Shown here in pieces: positions 47,218 to 56,220 of a DNA stretch of 64,000 bases. Source of the stretch: Cognatishimia sp. F0-27. GTDB taxonomy: Bacteria; Pseudomonadota; Alphaproteobacteria; Rhodobacterales; Rhodobacteraceae. The position numbers and the translations under genes are program-made. The notes beneath the pieces were generated by a model. The model did no database searches, was not told the origin of the DNA, and saw only the letters and a list, made by a program, of their open reading frames with translations. Numbering within the stretch: position 1 is the first letter of the stretch; every line of letters begins with the position of its first letter. Location: positions 1 to 64,000 of the forward strand of contig NZ_JAFMPQ010000014.1 in NCBI RefSeq assembly GCF_020667845.1. Direction: 5' to 3'.

Positions 47218-47781
47218 TCAGACCGCGACCGGACGAACCTCTGTCACTTCGGGAATGTAGTGGCGCAGCAAATTCTCGATCCCCATCTTGAGCGTGAGGG
47301 TCGAGGACGGGCAGCCCGCGCAGGCGCCCTGCATATGCAGGTAAACCACGCCACGATCGAAGCCATGGAAGGTGATGTCGCCACCATCCTGCGCCACGGC
47401 GGGACGCACGCGGCTATCGAGCAATTCCTTGATTTGCCCCACAATCTCGCCATCCTCGCCGGTATGCTCGGCATGGCCGCCCGCCTGTGTTGCGCCATCG
47501 GCCATCACGGGCTGACCCGACTGGAAATGTTCCATGATCGCGCCAAGAACGGCAGGCTTCACATGATCCCAGTCAATGGCATCACCCTTGGTGATCGTGA
47601 TGAAATCATTGCCAAAGAACACGCCGGTGACGCCCTCGACGTCAAACAGCCTCTGAGCCAGCGGAGATGCCGAGGCGGCGTCTGCGCTCGGGAAATCGGC
47701 GGTGCCCATCTCAAGAACGGTCTGGCCAGGCAGAAACTTCAACGTGGCCGGGTTCGGCGTGGATTCGGTTTGAATGAACAT
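47218..47781 (-). CDS. NifU-domain iron-sulfur scaffold (Nfu type)
   Basis: 187 residues. The N-terminal Nfu_N domain MFIQTESTPNPATLKFLPGQ (1-88) and the C-terminal NifU domain with C154 and C157 in GACAGCPSSTLTLKMGIENL. Two monomers bind a [4Fe-4S] cluster through these cysteines and pass it to target enzymes. The linker is His/Gly/Glu-rich. AAAGGTG precedes ATG 47781. Confidence 0.93.
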   Translation of the reverse strand: MFIQTESTPNPATLKFLPGQTVLEMGTADFPSADAASASPLAQRLFDVEGVTGVFFGNDFITITKGDAIDWDHVKPAVLGAIMEHFQSGQPVMADGATQAGGHAEHTGEDGEIVGQIKELLDSRVRPAVAQDGGDITFHGFDRGVVYLHMQGACAGCPSSTLTLKMGIENLLRHYIPEVTEVRPVAV

Positions 47782-48263
47782 TTCTGGCGCACCTTTCTTT
47801 GGGACCCTCAATATATGCGCTCGCTCGCGCCGCGCGTCAAGGATTGGAATGGTTCTAAGTTCTGCTCTCTGCGCCATCGTAGAGCCGTGTCTGCTGCATG
47901 GGCGGGCTCTGTCGATTTGGGATCGACGCCTGTGCAACGGCGATCGACACCAGCCCCCGGACCCTGGCTGTTGTGAAGCCTGCCAGAGCGCGCGCCGCGT
48001 CAGACTCGATTGGCCCGCAATGGAGAGAGATGGCGATACAGAGGTGTTGCCCCTCGATCGCGCTTGCCGCGATGGGCGTGGTGTCGCTGTCGGCTGGCGG
48101 GAACAGGATCTCGAACACGCCGGAGATCCACAGCACCCCCACCCGGACCGGGACGTCTGGCAGGACGGAGACTGGCCCGGATGCGCAGATCTTCCGCGAT
48201 TTTGGCCGTGTCGCGCTCGGAGTATCTCGGCCGATCCCTCGGGTCCTGATCACAGGCAGCCGG
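47782..48263. other. 482-bp gap with no confident gene
   Basis: A reverse frame covers 47855-48310 (151 codons) and reads partly protein-like (VPVRVGVLWISGVFEILFPP), but it enters the universal stress gene, lacks a ribosome site and matches nothing I know. The promoter of the NifU-domain gene must lie at the left end. Confidence 0.4.
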
Positions 48264-48719
48264 TCAGGTGATCGCCTCGAGCCGTTCCTTCGAGAGATCG
48301 CCCGGCACAATGGTAATCGGGATTGGCAGCGAGCCCGAATTGCGGGTCAGTTGCGTTACCAAAGGTCCGGGACCTTTCTTGTCTGCCGCCGCACCGAGCA
48401 CAAGCACGCCGATATCCGGATCGTCGCGCACCTGCGCGATGATTTCCGGCACGGCATCGCCTTCGCGGATGACCAGTTCGGGATCGACACCCTGCTTGTC
48501 GCGCATCCATTTGGCAAAAACTTCGAAATGCGCGTGGATGCGTTCGCGGCTTTCCTCACGCATGACCGCGCCCACACCGATCCAGTGATTGAACTCATCT
48601 GGCGGGATGACGGAGAGAATCGCAACGCCGCCGCCAGTATTGGCGGCACGCATGGCGGCAAACCGCATGGCGTTCAGACATTCCCGGCTGTCATCCAGCA
48701 CAACGAGAAACTTGCGCAT
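48264..48719 (-). CDS. Universal stress protein family
   Basis: 151 residues. MRKFLVVLDDSRECLNAMRF is the first strand and helix of the UspA fold; the segment IGVLVLGAAADKKGPGPLVT holds the G-x2-G-x9-G/S-like loop in modified form, and the chain ends in PIPITIVPGDLS. ATP binding is uncertain because the loop is not canonical. Monocistronic as far as seen. Confidence 0.85.
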   Translation of the reverse strand: MRKFLVVLDDSRECLNAMRFAAMRAANTGGGVAILSVIPPDEFNHWIGVGAVMREESRERIHAHFEVFAKWMRDKQGVDPELVIREGDAVPEIIAQVRDDPDIGVLVLGAAADKKGPGPLVTQLTRNSGSLPIPITIVPGDLSKERLEAIT

Positions 48720-48902
48720 TCGGCTCCCCTCGACCGCGTTCGGCAGTGGCCTGCCCCCGGTCCGCGATCATGGCGTGATGCGTCCCGCGTGGCAAGCCGC
48801 GATGCAGCAAAGACGGGACCCCCCGATGCGAAACGGATGCAGGCGGAGCGGGGATCCGCATGCGATAAGCGCCGCATACAGGGGATCTGCACTTGGGGTC
48901 GA

Positions 48903-49379
48903 TTATCCGGTCAGATCATAGCGCAACACGGGGAGCGTGCGGCCGGGGATGGAGCCGGAGGGGGCGTCACCAACGCGGCGCGCGCCGAGCCGATGATAGA
49001 ACGCGGCCGCGTTCGGATCAGAGACGATGGCGAGCTCGTGTGCCCCGGCGCTTCGCGCGGCTGCGCAGGCCCATTCGAACAAGGCACGGCCATGGCCCTC
49101 ACCCATCCCGGATGGTGTGACGTAAAGCTTTTCGAGGGTCGCGCCCGTGTCGTCGAGGGAGACCCGGACGTAGCCGATGAACTGGCCGGCGTCAGAGATG
49201 ACAGCGCAAAGATCATTGAGATCCGCCTTTTGCACGGTGAGTTCGTCCTTGCAGGCTGCCATGAACGTGGCGGAATAGCCCCAATGCGCCTTGGCGCGCA
49301 GACACAGCGCGCTGAGCGCAGCGCAATCGTCATCGGTTGCGCAGGTCAGGGGGATCACCGGACTGCGCCTTGACGTCAC
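48903..49379 (-). CDS. GNAT-family N-acetyltransferase
   Basis: 158 residues from a GTG at 49379 that overlaps the aminotransferase stop (GTGA). Acetyl-CoA loop SGMGEGHGRALFEWACAAA and C-terminal DPNAAAFYHRLGARRVGDAP are typical of GNAT enzymes. Substrate unknown; being coupled to a branched-chain aminotransferase suggests an amino-acid or amine substrate, as inference only. Confidence 0.85.
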   Translation of the reverse strand: MTSRRSPVIPLTCATDDDCAALSALCLRAKAHWGYSATFMAACKDELTVQKADLNDLCAVISDAGQFIGYVRVSLDDTGATLEKLYVTPSGMGEGHGRALFEWACAAARSAGAHELAIVSDPNAAAFYHRLGARRVGDAPSGSIPGRTLPVLRYDLTG

Positions 49380-50236
49380 GAGGATGCGGCCCAGTCCCAA
49401 TACATTTCGCGGACGCGCCGCGTTACGGGACCAGCCTGATAGGCGCAGTCCTCGAAGCCGGTCACGGCGGTGACTTTATGCATATTCCCCGAAAGAAACA
49501 CTTCGTCGGCCTTTTCGAAATCGGCAAAGGTGAGAACGGTTTCATGCACCTCCATTCCGTCGGCGCGCATGTTCTTGATGTGGCGGGCGCGGGTGATCCC
49601 GGCCAGGAAGGTGCCATTGGCGATGGGCGTGAAGACGGCCCCGTCGCGCACCATGAAGACATTCGCCGTCGCGCTTTCGGCGACATTGCCCATAGCATCG
49701 GCAACGAGCGCATTGCCGAAGCCGCGCTGGCGCACCTCGGCCAGCATGCGGGCGTTGTTGGGGTAGAGGCACCCCGCCTTGGCATCGACGACGGCGTCTT
49801 CGAGAACCGGGCGGCGGAACCGGGTTCGGCCAAGCGTGACGGAGGCGGTCTCGGGTGCAAGGGGGATTTCTTCGAGCGAGATGGCGAAGCCGGTTTCGTC
49901 CGGGGCCGGCACGATCGCGGAGGCGTCGCCGTGGATCGCCCAGTACATCGGGCGGATATAGACGGCGGCGTCCTCGGGATAGGCGGCCAGCCCCTCAAGC
50001 GCGATCTGCACCATGTCGTCCGTGGAGACCGTCGGGTTTATCATCAACGCTTTGGCCGAGCGGTTGACGCGGGCGCAATGGGCGTCGAGATCGGGCGCGC
50101 GTCCGTGAACCCAGCGCGCGCCGTCAAAGACCGAACTGCCAAGCCAGGCGCCATGGTCGGCCGCACGCATGATCGGGGTGTCTCCATCATGCCAGGTGCC
50201 TTCGAAATAGGTGCGGATATTGCGCCCGACGGCCAT
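49376..50236 (-). CDS. ilvE: Branched-chain amino-acid aminotransferase (class IV)
   Basis: 286 residues, PLP fold type IV. The Schiff-base lysine is K153 in DAKAGCLYPN; the E in GNVAESATANVFMVRDG and the phosphate-binding TFLAGITRARHI fit the family. Transfers amino groups between glutamate and branched-chain 2-oxo acids; a D-amino-acid aminotransferase or ADC lyase is the alternative in this fold, but length and the N-terminus (TYFEGTWHDGDTPIMRAADH) fit the Rhodobacterales BCAT. ATG 50236 was chosen for this match. Confidence 0.87.
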   Translation of the reverse strand: MAVGRNIRTYFEGTWHDGDTPIMRAADHGAWLGSSVFDGARWVHGRAPDLDAHCARVNRSAKALMINPTVSTDDMVQIALEGLAAYPEDAAVYIRPMYWAIHGDASAIVPAPDETGFAISLEEIPLAPETASVTLGRTRFRRPVLEDAVVDAKAGCLYPNNARMLAEVRQRGFGNALVADAMGNVAESATANVFMVRDGAVFTPIANGTFLAGITRARHIKNMRADGMEVHETVLTFADFEKADEVFLSGNMHKVTAVTGFEDCAYQAGPVTRRVREMYWDWAASS

Positions 50237-50456
50237 GTGTGTCTCCCCGAATGTCGTCTTTGCGCCGGAGCCTATGCGGGTGAACCGTAGAGGTCCAGAG
50301 GCGGTGCGACCGGAACTGCGTTGATGGTCCCGGCGGCTTGAGCGCAGCGGCGGATCTAAAGGGTTCTGCATGGGGCCGGCCTTTGCCAGCGGGGTCCGGC
50401 GTCGGATCATCGGCGTCGGGCGACCGACGTGGCGCTGATCGCGTCGCGTGTGCGGC

Positions 50457-50503
50457 GTGGGGGCCAGCCCCCACACCCCCGGGATATTTGTGGCCCAAAG
50501 AAA
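50457..50503 (+). repeat. Dispersed palindromic repeat, copy 4
   Basis: GTGGGGGCCAGCCCCCAC hairpin, CCCCCGGGATATTTG, then GCCCAAAGAAA. Unlike the others it lies between the starts of two divergent genes (ilvE and the formate dehydrogenase), in a 456-bp intergenic region that otherwise shows no gene. Confidence 0.8.
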
Positions 50504-50692
50504 CCCGGCGCGCGCATCCGTCGGGCATCGTGTGAGGGCAATTGCGATACCGAACCGGTTTCCCAGCGTGTCACATGTTGCCGATCGGAAACCGCAAGCG
50601 GCGCAAATCGGGTGGATTTGGTCGGGATTGGGAGGCGCGGCGCGGGAAAGCTTCGTTTAGGCTGTGCAAGCGAAGACAGGGAGGCAATAGCC

Positions 50693-53479
50693 ATGAGCGA
50701 ACGCGTGCGCATCACGCTCGACGGAGAGATCGTCGAAGTGGACGCCGGTATGACGCTTTGGGACGTGGCCCACGGGCGGGGTCTGGTGATCCCGCATCTG
50801 TGTCACAAACCGGCGCCGGGCTACCGGCCCGACGGCAATTGCCGTGCCTGTATGGTCGAGATCGAAGGCGAGCGCACGCTTGCGGCGTCCTGCATCCGAG
50901 AAGCCGAGGAGGGCATGGTGGTCCACACGGCGTCGGCGCGAGCGCAATCCGCGCGCAGGATGGTCATGGAGATGCTGGTTGCCGATCAGCCCGAGCGCGA
51001 AGCAGCGCATGACCGGTCCGCCCATCTTTGGGACATGGCTGACGCCCAGGGTGTCACCGAGAGCCGTCTGCCGACGCTGGAGCCGGACCGCATTCCGCTG
51101 CTTGATGACAGTCACGTTGCCATGCGCGTGAACCTCGATGCCTGCATCCAGTGCGGTCTGTGCGTGCGGGCCTGTCGCGAGGTGCAGGTCAATGACGTGA
51201 TCGGCATGGCGGGGCGGGGGCATGACGCCTATCCGGTGTTCGATTTTGACGATCCGATGGGGGACAGCAGCTGTGTGGCCTGCGGCGAATGTGTGCAGGC
51301 CTGCCCGACGGGCGCGCTGATGCCGGCCAGTGTTGTGGATGGCGCGCAAGTTGGTGACAGCAAGGATTTCGACGAAGAGGTCAAGTCGGTCTGCCCGTTC
51401 TGTGGCGTGGGCTGCCAGGTGGCCGTCAAGGTCAAGGATGGCCGTGTCAAACAGGTTGATGGGATCAACGGGCCCGCCAATGAAGGGCGTCTTTGCGTCA
51501 AGGGGCGGTTCGGCTTTGACTATATCCACCATCCTCACCGTCTGACAAAGCCGCTCATCCGTCGCGACGATGCGCCCGAGAAGGGTTTGAATGTCGACCC
51601 GGCGAACCCGTTGACCCATTTCCGGGAGGCGAGTTGGGATGAAGCGCTGGACCGCGCCGCGCATGGGCTGGCCGATTTGCGCAGCTATTACGGTGGCACA
51701 TCGGTGGCAGGCTTTGGATCGGCGAAATGCACCAATGAAGAGGCCTATCTGTTTCAGAAGTTCATCCGGCAGGGCTTTGGCCACAACAACGTCGATCACT
51801 GCACGCGGCTGTGTCACGCGTCATCGGTTGCGGCCCTCATGGAGAATGTCGGATCGGGGGCCGTCACCGCGACCTTCAACGAGATCGAGAACGCGGATCT
51901 CGCCATCGTCATCGGGGCCAACCCGACCGAAAACCATCCTGTCGCCGCGACCTTCTTCAAGCAGTTTGCCAAGCGCGGCGGCGAGTTGATCGTGATCGAC
52001 CCGCGCGGCACGGCGATGAAGCGGCACGCGAGCCATATGCTGCAATTCCGGCCCGGCACGGATGTGGCGTTGCTCAACGCGATCATGAACGTGATCGTGG
52101 AAGAAAAGCTCTATGACCGGCAATATATCGAGGGCTTCACCGAAGGGTTCTTTGAATTCCGGGATCATATCCGTGCCTTTACGCCGGAACGGATGAGCGA
52201 TCTGTGCGGGATCACGCCCGAGGAAATCCGCACCGTGGCGCGCAAATATGCCGATGCCAAGGCGGCGATGATCTTCTGGGGCATGGGCATCAGCCAGCAT
52301 ATCCACGGCACGGACAATGCGCGCTGTCTCATTTCGCTTGCGCTTTTGTGCGGGCATGTGGGCCGGCCGGGCACCGGGCTGCACCCGCTCAGAGGACAGA
52401 ACAACGTGCAGGGCGCGTCCGATGCCGGGCTGATCCCGCATGTGATGCCGGATTACCAGAGCGTGACCGATCCGGAGGTGCGTTCGCTCTTCCGGCATAT
52501 CTGGCGCGGGACGGAGATTTCGGAGACGCCGGGCCTGACGGTTGTGGAGATCATGGACCGGGTCTATCGCGGCGAGATCAAGGGGATGTATGTGCTGGGC
52601 GAGAACCCGGCCATGAGCGACCCGGATGTGGACCATGCGCGCAAGGCGCTGGCGCAGCTCGATCATCTTGTGGTGCAGGACATTTTCCTCACCGAGACGG
52701 CGATGTTTGCCGATGTGATCCTGCCCGCCTCGGCCTTCCCGGAGAAATCGGGCACCGTGACCAACACCAACCGGCAGGTGCAGGTGGCGCGCAAGGCGGT
52801 GGATGCGCCGGGGGACGCCCGGGAGGATTGGGCGATCCTCGTGGCGCTGGCCCGACGCATCGGGCTCGACTGGGATTACGACGATCCGCGCGAGGTGTTC
52901 GACGAGATGAAGATGTCGATGCGCTCGCTGCATCACATCACGTGGAAGCGGCTCGAAGAGCAATCGGCGGTGACCTATCCGACCAGTGGCCCCGATGACC
53001 CCGGACGCGCGGTCGTCTTTGGCGACGGGTTCCCGCGTCGGGCAGGGCGTGCCAAGTTCGCCCCCGCCCGGGTAACGCCGCCGGCGGAACTGCCCGATGA
53101 GCGGTTTCCGATGATCCTGACCACGGGGCGACAGCTGGAGCATTGGCATACGGGCTCGATGACTCGGCGCGCGACGGTGCTGGATGCGGTGGAGCCGGAA
53201 GCGAATTGCTCGATGCATCCCCGCACGCTGCGTGCGCTGGGCGTGGAGCCGGGTGGGCTTGTGCGGCTTACAACGCGGCGCGGGTCCGTTGAGGTCATGG
53301 CCCGTGCGGATCGGGCCGTCGCCGAAGACATGGTGTTTCTGCCCTTCGCCTATGTGGAAGCTGCGGCCAACATCCTCACCAATCCCGCGCTCGATCCATT
53401 CGGAAAGATCCCGGAGTTCAAATATTCCGCTGTGCGCGTGGAAAAGGTGGCCGTTGCGGACGGGGTGGCCGCCGAATAG
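50693..53479 (+). CDS. Formate dehydrogenase alpha subunit, molybdopterin type, cysteine version
   Basis: 928 residues. Order of domains: [2Fe-2S] ferredoxin with C37, C50, C53, C67; two [4Fe-4S] motifs CIQCGLCVRACR and CVACGECVQACP; the MopB [4Fe-4S] CPFCGVGCQ; then the bis-MGD catalytic part with HCTRLCHASS, where C374 takes the place of selenocysteine and H375 follows. The layout is that of FdsA/FdhA of NAD-linked enzymes. The beta/gamma (diaphorase) subunits and fdhD are not adjacent. ATG 50693 has GGGAGG upstream. Confidence 0.9.
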   Translation: MSERVRITLDGEIVEVDAGMTLWDVAHGRGLVIPHLCHKPAPGYRPDGNCRACMVEIEGERTLAASCIREAEEGMVVHTASARAQSARRMVMEMLVADQPEREAAHDRSAHLWDMADAQGVTESRLPTLEPDRIPLLDDSHVAMRVNLDACIQCGLCVRACREVQVNDVIGMAGRGHDAYPVFDFDDPMGDSSCVACGECVQACPTGALMPASVVDGAQVGDSKDFDEEVKSVCPFCGVGCQVAVKVKDGRVKQVDGINGPANEGRLCVKGRFGFDYIHHPHRLTKPLIRRDDAPEKGLNVDPANPLTHFREASWDEALDRAAHGLADLRSYYGGTSVAGFGSAKCTNEEAYLFQKFIRQGFGHNNVDHCTRLCHASSVAALMENVGSGAVTATFNEIENADLAIVIGANPTENHPVAATFFKQFAKRGGELIVIDPRGTAMKRHASHMLQFRPGTDVALLNAIMNVIVEEKLYDRQYIEGFTEGFFEFRDHIRAFTPERMSDLCGITPEEIRTVARKYADAKAAMIFWGMGISQHIHGTDNARCLISLALLCGHVGRPGTGLHPLRGQNNVQGASDAGLIPHVMPDYQSVTDPEVRSLFRHIWRGTEISETPGLTVVEIMDRVYRGEIKGMYVLGENPAMSDPDVDHARKALAQLDHLVVQDIFLTETAMFADVILPASAFPEKSGTVTNTNRQVQVARKAVDAPGDAREDWAILVALARRIGLDWDYDDPREVFDEMKMSMRSLHHITWKRLEEQSAVTYPTSGPDDPGRAVVFGDGFPRRAGRAKFAPARVTPPAELPDERFPMILTTGRQLEHWHTGSMTRRATVLDAVEPEANCSMHPRTLRALGVEPGGLVRLTTRRGSVEVMARADRAVAEDMVFLPFAYVEAAANILTNPALDPFGKIPEFKYSAVRVEKVAVADGVAAE

Positions 53480-53518
53480 CTGCGCTTTGCACCGCAGAGC
53501 ACATGGCGTGGACTGGAG

Positions 53519-53570
53519 CGAGGGACCAGTCCCTCGCGCTCCCTGAAGTATTTCCGGACAGAAGAAAACA
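53519..53570 (+). repeat. Dispersed palindromic 3'-UTR repeat, copy 5 (subtype 2)
   Basis: CGAGGGACCAGTCCCTCG hairpin, CTCCCTGAAGTATTTCCGG, then ACAGAAGAAAAC. It follows the formate dehydrogenase gene by about 40 bp. Confidence 0.75.
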
Positions 53571-53709
53571 GCGGTCGAGCGGAATATGCGCGGCGAGGAT
53601 CGGGAGAGTGCGCGGTTCAGCGGAATGAATTTGTCCATCCCCGTTGCGCCGCTTGGGGCGGCGCGGTAACCGGGGGCGTCAATGCGTCTTGTCAGAAGGA
53701 ACCCGCCCC

Positions 53710-54996
53710 ATGCCCAGCCCCTTGCGTCTTGGAATTGCCGGTCTTGGAACGGTTGGTGCGGGCGTCGTGAAGATCGTTCGCCAGAAAGCTGCGCTTCTGG
53801 CGGAGCGCAGCGGGCAGGAGATCGTGATTTCCGCAGTGTCGGCGCGTTCCAAGGGAAAGGACCGCGGCGTTCCGCTGTCGGGCTATGCCTGGGAAGACGA
53901 TCCTGTCGTTCTTGCGCAGCGCGACGATGTGGACGTGTTCGTTGAATTGATGGGAGGCCATGAAGGGCCAGCAAGGGACGCCACCGAAGCCGCGCTGCGC
54001 GCCGGCAAGGATGTCGTGACCGCCAACAAGGCCTTGCTGGCGCATCACGGTCAAGCGCTGGCAAGCCTTGCGGAGAGCATGGGCCGCGTGATCCGGTTCG
54101 AGGCTGCTGTCGCGGGAGGGATCCCGATCATCAAGGCATTGACCGAGGGGCTTGCGGGGAATGACATCCAGCGCGTGATGGGCGTGATGAACGGGACCTG
54201 CAACTACATCCTGACGCGGATGGAGGATGCGGGCCTGAGTTATGACGAGGCTTTTGCCGAGGCTGATGGGTTGGGGTATCTCGAAGCGGACCCCACGCTC
54301 GACGTCGGGGGGATAGACGCGGGACACAAGCTGTCCCTGCTGGCCTCCATCGCCTTTGGCACGCAGGTTGCCTTTGATGCGGTGGAACTGGAAGGAATTG
54401 GGAGTATCTCCATCGAGGACATCCGGCAGGCCGCGGACATGGGCTTCCGGATCAAGCTTCTCGGTGTTTCGCGCCTGACGGGGCGCGGGTTGGAGCAGTC
54501 CATGGCGCCGTGCCTTGTGCCGGCGGGGTCACCGCTCGGGCAATTGGCGGGCGGCACGAACATGGTGGTGATTGAAGGCGACCAGGTTGGTCAGATCGTC
54601 ATGCGGGGGGCCGGTGCCGGAGAGGGGCCGACGGCGAGTGCGGTGATGGGGGATATCATGGATCTGGCGCGTGGCACGCGGCTGTCGACATTTGGCAAGC
54701 CGGCAGAGATGCTGCGCCCGGTCACGCCTGCCAAGGCGGCGACCCCTGCGCCCTATTACCTGCGGATGACATTGCTCGACAAACCCGGCGCTCTGGCAAA
54801 GGTGGCCACGGTGCTCTCCGATGCAGGGATTTCGATCAACCGGATGCGTCAATACGATCATGCGGACGATGCTGCGCCGGTGCTGATCGTTACCCACAAG
54901 ACCACGCGCGAGGCGCTCGACATTGCGCTTGCAGGCATGGCGCAGACCGGGGTTGTGACCGGGGAGCCGGTCGCGCTTCGGATCGAGGAAGTTTGA
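53710..54996 (+). CDS. hom: Homoserine dehydrogenase
   Basis: 428 residues. NAD(P) site LGIAGLGTVGAGVVKIVRQ (6-24), catalytic segment VMGVMNGTCNYILTRMEDAG, and a C-terminal ACT domain (YYLRMTLLDKPGALAKVATV) that normally gives threonine feedback. It reduces aspartate semialdehyde to homoserine for threonine and methionine. AGAAGGAACC precedes ATG 53710. glpX and recJ follow on the same strand. Confidence 0.95.
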   Translation: MPSPLRLGIAGLGTVGAGVVKIVRQKAALLAERSGQEIVISAVSARSKGKDRGVPLSGYAWEDDPVVLAQRDDVDVFVELMGGHEGPARDATEAALRAGKDVVTANKALLAHHGQALASLAESMGRVIRFEAAVAGGIPIIKALTEGLAGNDIQRVMGVMNGTCNYILTRMEDAGLSYDEAFAEADGLGYLEADPTLDVGGIDAGHKLSLLASIAFGTQVAFDAVELEGIGSISIEDIRQAADMGFRIKLLGVSRLTGRGLEQSMAPCLVPAGSPLGQLAGGTNMVVIEGDQVGQIVMRGAGAGEGPTASAVMGDIMDLARGTRLSTFGKPAEMLRPVTPAKAATPAPYYLRMTLLDKPGALAKVATVLSDAGISINRMRQYDHADDAAPVLIVTHKTTREALDIALAGMAQTGVVTGEPVALRIEEV

Positions 54997-55196
54997 CCAC
55001 CGGGGGCGGGATCGCGCCGGTTTCATGACCATGCTCAAGGCGCGCCGCGGGTCCTGCGGCCGGCCCGGACCTTGTGATCCTGCGCGCGGGTCCAGCGCCA
55101 GTGTTGCGGGTGCGTTTGCGCCATCACCCTTGCTGTTCCGGCCCCACACGGGCTAGAGACAGCGCAACGCTCAATTTTCGTACCGAAAGGCTTTCC

Positions 55197-56162
55197 ATGA
55201 CCCGCTCCATCGACTTCAACGACCGCATGCTCTCGCTCGGTCTGGCCCGTGTTGCCGAGCAGGCGGCCATCGCATCGGCGGATTACATCGGGCGCGGGGA
55301 TGAAAAAGCCGCCGATCAGGCCGCTGTCAACGCCATGCGCGAGCAGCTCAACAAGCTCGACATTTCGGGCGTCGTCGTGATTGGCGAAGGAGAACGCGAC
55401 GAAGCACCGATGCTCTATATCGGAGAAGAGGTTGGCAACGGGAACGGACCGGGGGTGGACATCGCGCTCGATCCTCTGGAGGGGACGACCCTCACTGCGA
55501 AGGACATGCCCAACGCGCTGACCGTGATCGCGATGGGACCGCGGGGGACAATGCTTCACGCGCCCGACGTATACATGGACAAGCTTGCCATCGGACCGGG
55601 TTATGAGCCGGGTGTTGTCACGCTCGACATGACGCCGACAGAACGGGTCGAGGCGCTCGCGGCTGCGCGGAACTGTCGGACCCGGGACATCACGGTTTGT
55701 ATCCTCGAACGGCCGAGGCACGAAGACATGATTTCGGAAGTGCGTGCGACAGGGGCCGGCATCCGTCTGATTACCGATGGGGACGTGGCCGGTGTGATGC
55801 ATTGCGCCGATCGTCAGGTCACCGGGATCGACATGTATATGGGGTCGGGCGGCGCGCCTGAAGGTGTGCTCGCGGCAGCGGCGCTCAAGTGCATGGGCGG
55901 GCAGATCTTTGGCCGCTTGCTGTTCCGCAATGATGACGAGCGCGCCCGTGCGGCAAAGGCCGGGATCACGGACCTCGACAAGATCTATACGCGCGACGAG
56001 ATGGTGACAGACAACGTGATCTTTGCCGCCACCGGGGTCACAAGCGGGTCGCTGTTGCCGGGAATCAAGCGCGAGGTTGGCTATCTGACCACCGAGACGA
56101 TCCTCATGCGGTCCAAGACAGGCTCCGTGCGGCGGATGGTCTACCGCAACCCAGTGCACTGA
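55197..56162 (+). CDS. glpX: Fructose-1,6-bisphosphatase, class II
   Basis: 321 residues. GEGERDEAPMLYIGEEVG and ALDPLEGTTLTAKD hold the metal-binding acidic residues of the GlpX family; DMYMGSGGAPEGVLAAAALK is the second signature. It catalyses the irreversible step of gluconeogenesis and may also act on sedoheptulose bisphosphate. ATG 55197 has GAAAGG upstream. A 59-bp gap leads to recJ. Confidence 0.95.
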   Translation: MTRSIDFNDRMLSLGLARVAEQAAIASADYIGRGDEKAADQAAVNAMREQLNKLDISGVVVIGEGERDEAPMLYIGEEVGNGNGPGVDIALDPLEGTTLTAKDMPNALTVIAMGPRGTMLHAPDVYMDKLAIGPGYEPGVVTLDMTPTERVEALAAARNCRTRDITVCILERPRHEDMISEVRATGAGIRLITDGDVAGVMHCADRQVTGIDMYMGSGGAPEGVLAAAALKCMGGQIFGRLLFRNDDERARAAKAGITDLDKIYTRDEMVTDNVIFAATGVTSGSLLPGIKREVGYLTTETILMRSKTGSVRRMVYRNPVH

Positions 56163-56220
56163 ACCTGCGAAACGACAGGGTCCGTTGGCGCTTGGCGCGG
56201 CGGGCCGATCGGAGGCGTCC

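Noticed and set aside
47855-48310. A 151-residue reverse gene between the NifU-domain and universal stress genes
   Set aside because: Overlaps the universal stress gene out of frame, has no ribosome site and matches no family I recognise; reported only as a gap.
51821-54064. A 747-codon reverse frame across the formate dehydrogenase and hom genes
   Set aside because: Antisense shadow of two well-identified genes in GC-rich DNA; composition rich in Arg, His and Pro, no motif.
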